NCBI GenBank assembly: GCA_015689685.1
Contig: WVSL01000008.1
Location: forward strand, 1 to 64,000
Direction: 5' to 3'
Length of the DNA: 64,000 nt
Source of the DNA: Rhodobacterales bacterium HKCCE2091
GTDB lineage: Bacteria > Pseudomonadota > Alphaproteobacteria > Rhodobacterales > Rhodobacteraceae
The translations under genes and the position numbers were made by a program. Position 1 is the first letter of the stretch. Every line of letters starts with the position of its first letter. Positions 40,207-49,767 of this stretch are shown piece after piece. The notes below the pieces were generated by a model. The model was not told the DNA's origin. It made no database searches and worked only from the letters and a program-made list of their open reading frames with translations.

Positions 40207-40224
40207 CCTGTCATCAGACAGGAG
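40207..40224 (+). promoter_or_regulatory. Tetraloop hairpin overlapping the Shine-Dalgarno of the last peptide gene
   Basis: CCTGTC (40207-40212), loop ATCA, GACAGG (40217-40222) form a compact perfect stem that includes most of the AGGAG at 40220-40224. The ATG follows at 40233. This would hinder translation initiation unless the stem is melted, for example by temperature or a cold-shock protein. Confidence 0.45.
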
Positions 40225-40232
40225 AAGCGGCC

Positions 40233-40310
40233 ATGCAACGCCCCGTACCCAAGACAGAAAAGAAGACCCGCCCGGCACCGTTCCGGTTCACCGACTGGGC
40301 CGCGATCTGA
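40233..40310 (+). CDS. FTDWA-tail peptide, 25 residues
   Basis: The shortest member reads MQRPVPKTEKKTRPAP followed by FRFTDWAAI and TGA. AGGAG lies eight bases before the ATG within a hairpin. Its start (MQR) and its last eight residues (RFTDWAAI) are the same as those of the minus-strand member at 38016. It converges on the lipoprotein gene with a 26-bp gap. Confidence 0.72.
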   Translation: MQRPVPKTEKKTRPAPFRFTDWAAI

Positions 40311-40336
40311 CGATGACGCGGAACCGGACGGGCCGG

Positions 40337-40702
40337 TCACTCCTCCTCGGGACGGCGGACGAAGCGCACCTCGGCGGTGCCGCCGCCCTGCGACGTCCAG
40401 AGACCGGAGAAGCTTTCGTAGCCGACGGCGGTGACGATCATCTCGGCACCGGGGACAGCCACGCGGTCCTCGTCGATCACGACCTCATCGGACGAGACCT
40501 CGGCCTCGCCATCGCAGTTGGTGTCCTGCAGGAAGTCCTTCCGGTCGCGGCTGCGGAACCGGAACGTGGCGCAGGTGCCGCCGATCTGCGCGTCGTAGAC
40601 GCCTTCGTAGAACGACAGGAGCGGCGCAGGTTCCGGGTCGCGCCGGCCGCAGGACGCGGCGGCGAGAAGGCAGAGCATTGTCAGGATCGCTCGGATCGTC
40701 AC
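40337..40702 (-). CDS. Small lipoprotein of unknown function
   Basis: The 121-residue product starts at GTG (40702, AAGGAG eight bases before) and has a lipoprotein signal peptide ending LAAASC. The mature part has paired Cys (GTCATFRF, DTNCDGE), and reads like a small secreted beta protein. No family is recognised. An ORF to 40798 would not place the signal peptide at the N-terminus. Confidence 0.7.
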   Translation of the reverse strand: MTIRAILTMLCLLAAASCGRRDPEPAPLLSFYEGVYDAQIGGTCATFRFRSRDRKDFLQDTNCDGEAEVSSDEVVIDEDRVAVPGAEMIVTAVGYESFSGLWTSQGGGTAEVRFVRRPEEE

Positions 40703-40839
40703 GCGTCGGGGCTCCTTCGGTTCACCGGCGCGCAAGCTTTCACCCCGCCCGTCCCTTGTCAACCGGCCCACGGTTTGGCTTGGGTCGCGGCCCCGCACCC
40801 GCTAACATCCGCGACAACGACCTCCCGAGGAGCCGCACG

Positions 40840-41382
40840 ATGACACCTCCGCCCCGTTTCCTCGCGCCCATGCTGGCGCTTGCCCTCTCCGCCACCGCCC
40901 TGCCGGCGGCCGCGCAGAGCATGGAGGAAACGGAGTTCATCACCGCGCTCTACAACAACATCAACCCGCTCTCGATCGAGTTCAACCGCGAGGTCTGCGG
41001 CTACGTTATCCGCCGCGCCGACGGCGAACTCGACTCCACCAAGCTGAGCTGGGGAACCGAGGCGTCCTGCGCGTCGCTGCCGGTCGAGCCGGGGGTGGAG
41101 GTGATATCGTCCTGGCACACCCACGCCGCCTGGGGCCGCGGATACGACGGCGAGGTGCCGTCGACCATCGACGTCGAGGGCGACATGCGTGCCGGGATCA
41201 ATGGTTGGGTGTCCACGCCCGGCGGCCGGCTCTGGTTCATCGACGGTCAGACCGGGTTCATGTACCAGGTCTGCGGACGAGACTGCCTGCCCTCCGATCC
41301 CGGTTTCTTCCCCGAGGAACATGGGCCCGTGGCGAAGGACTACACGCTGGAAGAACTGCGGGCGCGGTTCGGGGAATTCTGA
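40840..41382 (+). CDS. DUF4329 exported protein (JAB/MPN-like)
   Basis: The 180-residue protein has a signal peptide (APMLALALSATALPAAAQS) and the DUF4329 core: E-x-C-G-Y-V-I, then SSWHTHAAWGRGYDGEVPSTIDVEGD and a PGGRLWFIDGQTGFMYQV strand. The H-T-H and acidic residues resemble JAMM-type metal sites. The activity is unknown. GAGG precedes the ATG. Confidence 0.82.
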   Translation: MTPPPRFLAPMLALALSATALPAAAQSMEETEFITALYNNINPLSIEFNREVCGYVIRRADGELDSTKLSWGTEASCASLPVEPGVEVISSWHTHAAWGRGYDGEVPSTIDVEGDMRAGINGWVSTPGGRLWFIDGQTGFMYQVCGRDCLPSDPGFFPEEHGPVAKDYTLEELRARFGEF

Positions 41383-41421
41383 ACCGGTCCCGCCTCGGCC
41401 ACGGCAACCCGGAGGGACGGC

Positions 41422-41778
41422 ATGAAACTCGATGTGCGGATGATCCTCTTCGTAAGCCTGATCGCGTTCCTCGTGATCTTCGCGGCGATCACGATCTACC
41501 GGGTCTTCCTCGTGGACGAAGTACAGCGGCGCTACGACACGATGGTCGTGTTCCTCGAGGAGCAGTGCTCGGCGCTCACCACCGAGATCGACTGCGCGGC
41601 CTACGCGGGCTGCTACCGCGACGGGCTCGAAGACGCCTTTCCGCGCGACGTGATGGCCCGGATCGTGGACGAGGGTCGCGCCTTCGTCGTGCCGTCCGAG
41701 GTCGAGGAGGCGCATTTCGACCTGCAGCGAAGTTGCGCGGAGGATGTCGGCCTGACGCTGGAAGGCGTGGTGAACTGA
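41422..41778 (+). CDS. Membrane-anchored small protein, unknown
   Basis: The 118-residue protein has one N-terminal transmembrane helix (MILFVSLIAFLVIFAAITIY) and a periplasmic part with four Cys (EEQCSALTTEIDCAAYAGCYRDG and LQRSCAED), likely disulfide-bonded. No domain is recognised. It follows the DUF4329 gene by 39 bp with GGAGG before its ATG, so the pair may work together. Confidence 0.7.
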   Translation: MKLDVRMILFVSLIAFLVIFAAITIYRVFLVDEVQRRYDTMVVFLEEQCSALTTEIDCAAYAGCYRDGLEDAFPRDVMARIVDEGRAFVVPSEVEEAHFDLQRSCAEDVGLTLEGVVN

Positions 41779-41809
41779 TCCCCGCGCGCGGACGCGCGGC
41801 CGGACCGAC

Positions 41810-44656
41810 TCATTCCGCCGCGTCGGCGTAATCCTCCAGCGGTGGGCAGGTGCAGACGAGGTGCCGGTCGCCCCAGGCGTTGTCGATCCGGTTGACCGGC
41901 GGCCAGTACTTGTCGACCCGGAATGCGCCGGCCGGGAAACAGCCCTGTTCGCGGCTGTAGGCCCGGTCCCAGTCGCCCACGAGATCCTCGACCGTGTGGG
42001 GCGCGAACCGGAGCGGCGAGGCCTCGGCGGAGACTTCGCCGGTCTCGACCGCCCGGATCTCCTCGCGGATCGACAGCATCGCGTCGCAGAACCGGTCCAG
42101 CTCCGCCTTGGTCTCGCTTTCCGTCGGCTCCACCATCAGCGTTCCGGCCACGGGCCAGCTCATCGTCGGGGCGTGGAAGCCGTTGTCGATCAGTCGCTTG
42201 GCGATGTCGTCGACGGTCACGCCGTGATCCGCGAATGGCCGCGTGTCGAGGATGCATTCATGCGCGACATGGCCGTTCTTGCCCTTGTAGAGCACGTCGT
42301 AGGCCCCTTTCAGCCGCGCCGCGATGTAGTTCGCGTTCAGTATCGCGACCCGCGTCGCCTGGGTCAGGCCGGCACCGCCCATCAGCCGGACATAGGCATA
42401 GCTGATCGGCAGGATCGAGGCCGAGCCGTAGGGCGCGGCGCTGACCGGGCCTTCCTTTCCCCCGGTCTCCGGATGGCCGGGCAGGAACGGCGCGAGATGC
42501 GCCTTGACCCCGATCGGCCCCATGCCGGGACCGCCGCCGCCATGCGGGATGCAGAACGTCTTGTGCAGGTTCAGGTGGCTCACGTCCGCGCCGATCTCGC
42601 CCGGTTTCGACAGGCCGACCATCGCGTTGAGGTTCGCCCCGTCGAGGTAGACCTGCCCGCCGTGGTCGTGGGTGATGCGGCAGACCTCGCGCACGGTCTT
42701 CTCGAACACGCCGTGGGTGGAGGGATAGGTGATCATGCAGGCCGCCAGCCGGTCGCCGGCGGCCTCCGCCTTGGCCGCGAAATCCGCAAGGTCGATATCG
42801 CCGTTCTTCGCCGCCTTGACGACGACCACCTCCATCCCCGCCATCTGCGCCGAGGCCGGGTTGGTCCCGTGGGCCGACACCGGGATCAGGCAGACCCGGC
42901 GGTCATCGTCCCCGCGCGCGCGGTGATAGGCCGCGATGGTCAGGAGCCCCGCGTATTCCCCCTGGGCTCCGGAATTCGGTTGCAGCGACATGGCGTCGTA
43001 GCCGGTGATCTCGCAAAGACGGGCGGACAGGTCCTCCAGCATCTCGGCATATCCCTCGGCCTGGTCCGCCGGGACGAAGGGGTGCAGCGAATTGAACGCG
43101 GGCCAGGTGATCGGCATCATCTCGACCGCCGCGTTCAGCTTCATCGTGCAGGAGCCGAGCGGGATCATCGCCCGGTCGAGCGCGAGGTCGCGGTCGCTGA
43201 GCCGCCGCATGTAGCGCATCATCTCCGATTCCGCGCGGTTCATGTGGAAGATCGGATGGGTCAGGTAGGCACTTTCGCGCAGCAGCGCCTCGGGGATCGC
43301 GGGCAGGCTCTGGGCCCCGAGCAGCAGGACGCCGAAGGCCCGCGCGACCGCCTCCAGGTCGGCCTCCGTGGTGGTCTCGTCGATGCTGATGCCAATGCGG
43401 TCGGCGCCGACATCGCGCAGGTTGATCCCCCGGGCGACGGCGGCGGCCATGATCCGGCTCTGCTTGTCGCCGACATGGACCGTCATCGTGTCGAAGAGCG
43501 CCCCGGCCTCGGGCGGGTAGCCGCCGGCCTCGAGCGACCGGGCAAGGCGGACCGCGTTCAGGTGAACCCGTTCGGCGATGGCGCGCAGGCCGACCGGCCC
43601 GTGGAACACGGCGTAGAAACTCGCCATCACGGCCAGGAGCGCCTGCGCGGTGCAGACGTTGGAGGTCGCCTTCTCCCGCCGGATATGCTGTTCCCGGGTC
43701 TGGAGCGACAGGCGGTAGGCCTTGTGGCCGTGGCTGTCGACCGAGACCCCGACGAGACGACCGGGCATGGCGCGCTTCATGTCGTCCTTGCAGGCCATGA
43801 AGGCCGCGTGCGGCCCGCCGAACCCGAGCGGCACGCCGAAGCGCTGTGCCGAGCCGACGGCAATATCGGCGTCCATGTCCCCCGGTTCGCGGATCAGCGT
43901 CAGCGCGAGCAGGTCGGTCGCCACCACCGCGACCGCCTTCGCCTCGTGCAGCGCGTCGATCATGGCGGTCAGGTCGGTGTAGTCGATCAGGCCCCCGTAG
44001 GTGCCCGGGTACTGGAAGATCGCCCCGAACACCTCGTCGAACTTCAGCGCGTGGTGCGGGCCGACGATCACTTCGATCCCGAGCGGCGCGGCCCGGGTTT
44101 CGATCACCGCGATCGTCTGCGGATGGCAGTTCTCGTCGACGAAGAAGCCCGTGGATTTCGATTTCGCCACCCGCTTCGCCATCACCATTGCCTCGGCCGC
44201 CGCCGTCGCCTCGTCCAGCAGCGAGGCATTGGCGACGGGCAGACCCGTGAGGTCCGCGACCATCGTCTGGAAGTTCAGAAGCGCCTCAAGCCGTCCCTGG
44301 CTGATCTCCGGCTGGTAGGGGGTGTAGGCCGTGTACCACGCCGGGTTTTCTAGCACGTTCCGCTGGATCGCGGGCGGCGTGAAGGTGCCGTAGTAGCCCT
44401 GCCCGATCATCGAGGTCATGACCTTGTTCTTCACCGCGATGCCGGCCATGTGCTTGAGAAGCTCGGCCTCGGACATAGGCGCCCAGTCCAGCGAGTCCTC
44501 CTGCCGGATAGAGGCCGGGAGGGTCTGGTCGATCAGGTCGTCGAGGCTCTCCGCGCCGACGACGTCCAGCATTTCGGCCATCTCGGCGGGCGACGGGCCA
44601 ATGTGGCGGCGGTTCGCGAAGTCGGTCGGGTCGTAGTCGGTCGGGCTCCAGGGCAT
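41810..44656 (-). CDS. gcvP: Glycine dehydrogenase (decarboxylating), P-protein
   Basis: GcvP is the PLP enzyme that decarboxylates glycine and passes the aminomethyl group to lipoyl-GcvH. The 948-residue single-chain form has both fused halves. The PLP Lys is in [21 protein letters not shown], with [18 protein letters not shown] near the C-terminus. It is the last gene of the riboswitch-headed gcv operon, separated from gcvH by three small genes. Confidence 0.97.
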   Translation of the reverse strand: MPWSPTDYDPTDFANRRHIGPSPAEMAEMLDVVGAESLDDLIDQTLPASIRQEDSLDWAPMSEAELLKHMAGIAVKNKVMTSMIGQGYYGTFTPPAIQRNVLENPAWYTAYTPYQPEISQGRLEALLNFQTMVADLTGLPVANASLLDEATAAAEAMVMAKRVAKSKSTGFFVDENCHPQTIAVIETRAAPLGIEVIVGPHHALKFDEVFGAIFQYPGTYGGLIDYTDLTAMIDALHEAKAVAVVATDLLALTLIREPGDMDADIAVGSAQRFGVPLGFGGPHAAFMACKDDMKRAMPGRLVGVSVDSHGHKAYRLSLQTREQHIRREKATSNVCTAQALLAVMASFYAVFHGPVGLRAIAERVHLNAVRLARSLEAGGYPPEAGALFDTMTVHVGDKQSRIMAAAVARGINLRDVGADRIGISIDETTTEADLEAVARAFGVLLLGAQSLPAIPEALLRESAYLTHPIFHMNRAESEMMRYMRRLSDRDLALDRAMIPLGSCTMKLNAAVEMMPITWPAFNSLHPFVPADQAEGYAEMLEDLSARLCEITGYDAMSLQPNSGAQGEYAGLLTIAAYHRARGDDDRRVCLIPVSAHGTNPASAQMAGMEVVVVKAAKNGDIDLADFAAKAEAAGDRLAACMITYPSTHGVFEKTVREVCRITHDHGGQVYLDGANLNAMVGLSKPGEIGADVSHLNLHKTFCIPHGGGGPGMGPIGVKAHLAPFLPGHPETGGKEGPVSAAPYGSASILPISYAYVRLMGGAGLTQATRVAILNANYIAARLKGAYDVLYKGKNGHVAHECILDTRPFADHGVTVDDIAKRLIDNGFHAPTMSWPVAGTLMVEPTESETKAELDRFCDAMLSIREEIRAVETGEVSAEASPLRFAPHTVEDLVGDWDRAYSREQGCFPAGAFRVDKYWPPVNRIDNAWGDRHLVCTCPPLEDYADAAE

Positions 44657-44674
44657 GTCTCCGCTCCGGTTCTG

Positions 44675-45136
44675 TCAGGGCGTCTCTGTGAGGCGGGCGA
44701 GGTTGTCGAGCGACGAGGCGAGCCCCGCGGCGTGATCCTCCGGCGGGATGCCGGTGGGAACGTCCGTGCAGGCGACGCGGACGCGGGTGGCGTCGCCTTC
44801 GGGCGTGAAACTCCAAGCCATCCGCATGGTCCCGGCGAAATCCGGGTCGGTGCTGTCGAAGGCGATGTCGAGGTCGATCGCGCGGGGCGGGTCGAGCGCG
44901 GCGAAGCGCCCGGTCACGACGTCCGTCGCATCCGCCGACTTGCCGGGGGTTCCGGGCGGGAAGCGCAGGATCAGCCGCAGGGCGCCGCCGGGCCGCGGGT
45001 CATGGGCCACCGCCTCCATTGTCGCGCCGTCGGGCGGCAGCCAGCGGACCAGCACGTCGGCGTCGGTCCAGGCCGCGAACAGGCGTGCGGGCGGTGCCGC
45101 GATCAGCCGTTCGGCACTGTCCACCCGTTCAGCCAT
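44675..45136 (-). CDS. SRPBCC/AHSA1-type domain protein
   Basis: The 153-residue protein has the START/Bet v1-like AHSA1 pattern: RLIAAPPARLFAAWTDADVLVRWLPPDG, PGGALRLILRF and SFTPEGDATRVRV. Such proteins bind hydrophobic ligands. Its start overlaps the end of the VOC gene by 8 bp, and gcvP begins 18 bp after it, so it belongs to the gcv transcript. The role there is unknown. Confidence 0.85.
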   Translation of the reverse strand: MAERVDSAERLIAAPPARLFAAWTDADVLVRWLPPDGATMEAVAHDPRPGGALRLILRFPPGTPGKSADATDVVTGRFAALDPPRAIDLDIAFDSTDPDFAGTMRMAWSFTPEGDATRVRVACTDVPTGIPPEDHAAGLASSLDNLARLTETP

Positions 45137-45491
45137 CCGCGGCCTCGTGCGTCACGACGTTGACGAGATTCCCGGCCGGATCGCGCAGGTGGAACCGTCG
45201 CACGCCCCAGGGCTCGGAAACCGGGCCGTAGACGACCTCGCCCCCTGCCGCGCGCACCGCGTCCAGCGCGGCATCGAGATCGTCCACCTCGACCGAGATC
45301 GCGGGCAGGTCCGTCCCCGAGCCGCCGCCCGACGCGATCTGAAGCTGCTGCGCGCCCTCCGCGCCGGTCTCCAGGAACTGGATCCAGCCCATGTCCGCCC
45401 GCAGCGTCAGGCCAAGGGCCTCGCGGTAGAACGCCGCCAGCCCCGCCGGGTCGGGCGCGAGCAGGTTGGCCACGACGCGCAGCACCTTCAT
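45129..45491 (-). CDS. VOC (glyoxalase/bleomycin resistance) family protein
   Basis: The 120-residue protein has the beta-alpha-beta-beta-beta repeats of the VOC superfamily: LLAPDPAGLAAFYREALGLTL and VEVDDLDAALDAVRAAGGEVVYGP, ending FHLRDPAGNLVNVVTH with a metal-type His/Glu spacing only partly conserved. It overlaps both neighbours and lies within the gcv operon. Confidence 0.85.
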   Translation of the reverse strand: MKVLRVVANLLAPDPAGLAAFYREALGLTLRADMGWIQFLETGAEGAQQLQIASGGGSGTDLPAISVEVDDLDAALDAVRAAGGEVVYGPVSEPWGVRRFHLRDPAGNLVNVVTHEAADG

Positions 45492-45946
45492 GGCCTCGCC
45501 GGCGGAGTCGCGCCCCGGCTCAGGTGCCAGTCGATGTAGCGCCGCACCGCCGGGTCGGTGCCGGTCATGAACCGCACCACCCGCTCGCGAAAGCTCCACC
45601 GCTTCAACGGCGCGGGCAGGCGCGACAGCCAGTGCTGGTTGTCGGTGCCGGGCTTTTCCATCCGCGTCAGCCGGTAGCCGTTCGGCATGTTGGGTGCGCC
45701 GAAGACCCACAGGAGGTACTTGTAGTCTCGCCATTCCGCGAACGACGCCGCGAACCCGTCGACCACGATCCGCAGGTGGCAACGGCCCTGCTGCCCCTCG
45801 GCCGTGAGCCGGGCCCGGAGCGCCCGATCGGCCGGCGTCTCGAACGGCACGCCGTCGCGGGGGATCCAGCGGCGCATGTCCACCTCGTGGCCCGCTACGG
45901 TGCGGCCATGAACGCGGCCGTCGATCCGGACCTGCGCGCATCTCAT
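45488..45946 (-). CDS. Unknown protein between gcvH and the VOC gene
   Basis: The 152-residue product is basic, rich in Trp and Arg (WHLSRG, RRWIPRDG, DYKYLLWVFGAPNMPNGYRLT), and has no recognised domain. Its stop overlaps the VOC start (ATGA) and it starts 13 bp after gcvH, so it is translated from the gcv transcript. Confidence 0.7.
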   Translation of the reverse strand: MRCAQVRIDGRVHGRTVAGHEVDMRRWIPRDGVPFETPADRALRARLTAEGQQGRCHLRIVVDGFAASFAEWRDYKYLLWVFGAPNMPNGYRLTRMEKPGTDNQHWLSRLPAPLKRWSFRERVVRFMTGTDPAVRRYIDWHLSRGATPPARP

Positions 45947-45959
45947 GGCCGGCGGCCCG

Positions 45960-46319
45960 TCACTCGATGAAGTCCTTGTACTCCGCCTCGTCCATGTAGT
46001 CGTCCATCGCGGACAGGTCCTCGACCTTCATCTTGAAGAACCACGCATCGCCCATCGGATCCTCGTTCACCAGGCCGGGGTTGCCGGTCAGCGCGCCGTT
46101 GATCTCCACGATCTCGCCGTCGAGCGGGGCGAGGATGTCGGACGCGGCCTTCACGCTCTCGATCACCACGACCTCGTCGTCCTTGGCGACCTCGGTGCCC
46201 TCCTCGGGCAGTTCGACGAAGACGATGTCGCCGAGTTGCTCCGCGGCGTGCTCGGTGATCCCGACGACCACGAGTTCACCCTCGACCCGCAGCCATTCGT
46301 GTTCCTCGGTAAATTTCAT
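45960..46319 (-). CDS. gcvH: Glycine cleavage system H-protein
   Basis: The 119-residue carrier has its lipoyl-lysine at Lys57 in [13 protein letters not shown] and the family N-terminus [13 protein letters not shown]. It shuttles the aminomethyl group from GcvP to GcvT. The ATG at 46319 gives the usual N-terminus; a GTG six bases upstream (46325) has better AAGGA spacing and would add two residues. Confidence 0.96.
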   Translation of the reverse strand: MKFTEEHEWLRVEGELVVVGITEHAAEQLGDIVFVELPEEGTEVAKDDEVVVIESVKAASDILAPLDGEIVEINGALTGNPGLVNEDPMGDAWFFKMKVEDLSAMDDYMDEAEYKDFIE

Positions 46320-46347
46320 CTCCACCCGTTCCTTTCGTCCTGAAGGA

Positions 46348-47448
46348 TCACCGCTTGTAGCCCGGGGTCACGAAGGGCGTTTTCGCCTGCCGCGCGGGCA
46401 GCCGCCGTCCCCGGACCTCGCCCCAGATCATGGCGTCATCGGGCAGGTCCGCGTCAACAAGAGCGATCGCCATCGGCGCGCCGAGGCTCGGGCCGAACCC
46501 GCCCGAGGTCACGATGCCGACCTGCGTGCCACCGTCCTCGGCGTCGAAAAGCTCCACGCCCGCCCGCATCGGCGCGCGGCCCTCCGGCAGAAGCCCGATG
46601 CGCTTTCGCGGCGCGCCACTGTCGATCTGCGAGAGGATCATCTCCGCGCCCGGGAACCCGCCTTCGCGCTCGCCACCGCGGCGCCTGACCTTCGGGATCG
46701 CCCATTTCTGCCCGGCCTCGACCGGCGAGATGTCGGGGCTCATGTCCTGTCCGTAGAGCGGCAGTCCGGCCTCCAGCCGCAGCGAATCCCGCGCGCCGAG
46801 TCCCGCGGGGGCGGCGCGGTCGTCCGACAGGATCGCGTTGGCAAGCGCCTCGGCGGCCATGACCGGCACCGAGATCTCGAACCCGTCCTCGCCGGTATAA
46901 CCCGACCGCGACAGCCACAAGGACACGCCCTTCCACGGGATCACGGCGACATCCATGAACGTCATCGCCCGGCTGCTTGGCACGATTGCCGCCAGCACGT
47001 CCCCGGCCATCGGCCCCTGCAGGGCCAGCAGGGCCCGGTCGTCGACCGGCACGACGGTTTCGATATGCGCCTTCAGATGCGCGATGTCCTGCCCGGCACA
47101 GGCGGCGTTGACCACGAGGAACAGCCCGTCCTTCCGCCGCGCGATCATCAGGTCGTCGAGCACCCCGCCCGCGTCGTCGGTGAAGAGCCCGTATCGCTGG
47201 CGGCCCTCGGCAAGGCCGAGGATATCGGCCGGCACCAGCGTTTCCAGCGCGGCGTCCGCGCCCGAGGGCAGCAGGACCTGGCCCATGTGGCTCACGTCGA
47301 AGAGCGCGGCCTTCTCGCGGCACCAGAGATGTTCGGCCATCACCCCGGCGGGATACTGCACCGGCATCGACCATCCCGCGAAGGGCCCGAATTTCGCACC
47401 GAGTGCGGCGTGAAGATCGTGCAGTGGCAGGCGGCGAAGTGCGTCCAT
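46348..47448 (-). CDS. gcvT: Glycine cleavage system aminomethyltransferase (T-protein)
   Basis: The 366-residue T-protein transfers the methylene group to tetrahydrofolate. It shows [37 protein letters not shown] and [16 protein letters not shown]. The start at 47448 follows the riboswitch by 70 bp. An upstream-extended frame covers the riboswitch and is not coding. Confidence 0.96.
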   Translation of the reverse strand: MDALRRLPLHDLHAALGAKFGPFAGWSMPVQYPAGVMAEHLWCREKAALFDVSHMGQVLLPSGADAALETLVPADILGLAEGRQRYGLFTDDAGGVLDDLMIARRKDGLFLVVNAACAGQDIAHLKAHIETVVPVDDRALLALQGPMAGDVLAAIVPSSRAMTFMDVAVIPWKGVSLWLSRSGYTGEDGFEISVPVMAAEALANAILSDDRAAPAGLGARDSLRLEAGLPLYGQDMSPDISPVEAGQKWAIPKVRRRGGEREGGFPGAEMILSQIDSGAPRKRIGLLPEGRAPMRAGVELFDAEDGGTQVGIVTSGGFGPSLGAPMAIALVDADLPDDAMIWGEVRGRRLPARQAKTPFVTPGYKR

Positions 47449-47517
47449 GTCCCGTCCCCCGTTCCGGGCGGCGCCCGGCATGTCCCGGCCGCGGGTCGCC
47501 CCGCCGCCACGAATGCC

Positions 47518-47690
47518 CCGTCTGTCCTTGGTGCCTGAGATCGCTATCCCTTCGGCGGAGGCGCTTGGCCCCTCTCTCCAGACGTCTCGCCTCCGCGCGG
47601 GTCCTTTCGCCTGAGAGTTTACCGGGGCGGTTGCTCCTTCGGCCCTGGCCGCGGTTGGTCGTGAACCGGGCCAGCGTCTCCCACGCGCGG
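47518..47690 (-). promoter_or_regulatory. Tandem glycine riboswitch upstream of gcvT
   Basis: The minus strand shows two aptamer cores. The first has GCCGAAGGAGCAA, AAACTCTCAGGCGAAAGGAC and a P1 pairing of CGCGCG ends. The second has GCCGAAGGGATAG, ATCTCAGGCACCAAGGAC and P1 CGTCTG/CAGACG. The tandem form binds glycine and turns on the cleavage operon. The layout agrees with the classic gcvT riboswitch. Confidence 0.93.
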
Positions 47691-47774
47691 AAGATTTCGG
47701 CAGCCTAGACCGGCCCGTGCGCCGCGGGCAAGCCCGTGGTTGCACCCGCCCGCCGACCGTGCAGGACTGCCCCC

Positions 47775-48353
47775 ATGTCAGACCCCTACTTCTTCGGCTA
47801 CGGCAGCCTCGTGAACCGGATGACCCACGACTACCCCGGCGCGGTCCGCGCGCGGGTCAGCGGCTGGCGGCGGCGGTGGCGCAAGACGAAACTGCGCCAG
47901 ACCGCCTTCCTGTCGGTCCACGAGGCGCCGGGGGCCGAGATCGACGGCCTGATCGCGCGGGTGCCCGGCAGCGACTGGGTCGCGCTCGACCTGCGCGAAG
48001 GCGCCTACCTGCGCCAGAAGGTGACCGAGATCGCCCATACCGCGGGGCCGGACATCGAGGTGCAGATCTACCGCACCAAGCCCGAACTCGACAGCGACGC
48101 GGAACACGACCACCCGATCCTCGCCAGCTACCTCGACGTGGTGCTGCAGGGATACCTGCGGGAATTCGGGCCGGAGGGGCTCGCCCACTTCATCGACACC
48201 ACCGATGGCTGGTCGGCCGGGTTGCTGGACGACCGCGATGACCCGGTCTACCCGCGCTGGACCCGGATCGAGCCCGGGGAACGCGTGTTGATCGACGCGG
48301 CCCTGGAGCCGGTCGGCCTTCGCCTGCTGCCGCGCGACTCGGTGGCGATCTGA
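47775..48353 (+). CDS. Gamma-glutamylcyclotransferase-like protein
   Basis: The 192-residue protein begins with the family signature YFFGYGSLVNRMTH and has SGWRRRWRKTKLRQTAFLSV and the substrate-type Glu region (LREGAYLRQKVTEI). The fold is that of AIG2/GGCT proteins, which cyclise gamma-glutamyl amides. The biological substrate is not predicted. It diverges from the gcv operon. Confidence 0.82.
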   Translation: MSDPYFFGYGSLVNRMTHDYPGAVRARVSGWRRRWRKTKLRQTAFLSVHEAPGAEIDGLIARVPGSDWVALDLREGAYLRQKVTEIAHTAGPDIEVQIYRTKPELDSDAEHDHPILASYLDVVLQGYLREFGPEGLAHFIDTTDGWSAGLLDDRDDPVYPRWTRIEPGERVLIDAALEPVGLRLLPRDSVAI

Positions 48354-48375
48354 ACCCCGAACCCGCCGCCCGGGG

Positions 48376-49767
48376 CTAGCGGCGCAGGTGAAGGATCTGC
48401 ATCAGCCGGGCCTCGCGCTGGAACGGCCGCGGCTGCGATGGGCGGTCGGCCCGAGCGATGGCGCGGGCGACGAGGACGGCCGACAACACCGCGAAGACGA
48501 CACCGCCCGCCGCCTGCCCGAGCAGGACGCCCTCCGCGCCCCAGATCGCCGCGCCGAGGATCACGAAGGGTACGGTACCGAGCGTGTGCCGCCCCCAGTT
48601 CACCCATGTCGACCAGAACGGGTGGCCGAGGTTGTTGAACGCCGCGTTGCCGACGAAGATCATCCCGTTGAAGAAGAACATCAGCGCAAGCGGCCCGCAG
48701 AACAGGAACACGATGTCACGGGCCGTGCCTGTCGCGCCGAACAGGTCGGCAATCGGCCCGCGCAGCCCGAACAGCACGGCGGTCGCGACCGCTACGACGA
48801 GCGCAGTGAACCACAGCGCCTCGCGGTAGGTCCGGCGCACGCGCGCGGTCTCGCCCGCGCCGGCGTTCTGCCCGATGATCGGGCCGACCGCGCCGGACAG
48901 CGCGAAGATGACGGCGAAGGCCACCGGGGTCAGCCGCGCCGCGATGGCCATGCCGGCCACCGCGTCCTCGCCGAATTGCGCCATGCTGCGGGTGACGTAG
49001 GCTTGCCCGACCGGCGTCGCGAACTGGGTCAGCACCGCCGGAATCGCGAGGCGCAGGACCGGGGAGAGGTCGGCAGCGAGGCTCGGCCCGTCGATCCCCG
49101 AAAGCGCGTCGTGACGGCGGAGAAGCGGCCAGAGCGCCGCCGCCGCCATCGCCACCCGCGCCGCGACCGAGGCTATCGCCGCGCCGGTCAGGTCGAGCCC
49201 GAGGCCGAAGATCAGGACCGGATCCAGCACCGCGTTCACCGCCCCGCCCCAGACCGTCGCCATCATCGCCGCGCGCGCGTTGCCGTGCGCTCGAAGCACC
49301 GCCCCGCCTGCCATCCCGACCAGAAGCAGCGGCAGGGACGGCACGATGATCCGCAGGTAGCCCGTGGCGAGTTCCTGCGTCACGCCGCTCGCGCCAACCA
49401 GGGCGGTCAGGCGCGGCACCTGCCACCAGATCGCCGCGGCGAACACCATCGACAGAAGCACGCCGAGCGCCAGCGTGTTCGTCGCCCGCTGTCGCGCCAG
49501 CGCCATGTCGCCAGACCCGAGCGCGCGGGCGGTCAGGGCGCCCGCCGCGATCGCCATGCCGATGCCGAAGGACGAGGTGAAGAACAGGATCGCGCCAGCG
49601 TAGCCGACCGCCGCGGCCAGTTCGTCCCGTCCGAGCATGGAGATGAACACCATGTCCACGAGGTCGACGAGAAAGATCGCCATCAGCCCGACGGTTGAGG
49701 TCAGCGACATCACCGCGATGTGGCGGAACAGGTTGCCGGTCAGGAAGGTGGCGCGGGTGTCGGTCAT
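48376..49767 (-). CDS. MATE family efflux transporter
   Basis: The 463-residue protein has 12 predicted helices in two MATE halves, with typical LVDLVDMVFISMLGRDELAAAVGYAG, FSLSGAVGPIIGQNAGAGE-like (ALSGAVGPIIGQNAGAGETARVRR) and an internal ALRAHGNARAAM segment. It exports cationic drugs by Na+ or H+ antiport. The ATG at 49767 fits the family N-terminus. Confidence 0.9.
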   Translation of the reverse strand: MTDTRATFLTGNLFRHIAVMSLTSTVGLMAIFLVDLVDMVFISMLGRDELAAAVGYAGAILFFTSSFGIGMAIAAGALTARALGSGDMALARQRATNTLALGVLLSMVFAAAIWWQVPRLTALVGASGVTQELATGYLRIIVPSLPLLLVGMAGGAVLRAHGNARAAMMATVWGGAVNAVLDPVLIFGLGLDLTGAAIASVAARVAMAAAALWPLLRRHDALSGIDGPSLAADLSPVLRLAIPAVLTQFATPVGQAYVTRSMAQFGEDAVAGMAIAARLTPVAFAVIFALSGAVGPIIGQNAGAGETARVRRTYREALWFTALVVAVATAVLFGLRGPIADLFGATGTARDIVFLFCGPLALMFFFNGMIFVGNAAFNNLGHPFWSTWVNWGRHTLGTVPFVILGAAIWGAEGVLLGQAAGGVVFAVLSAVLVARAIARADRPSQPRPFQREARLMQILHLRR

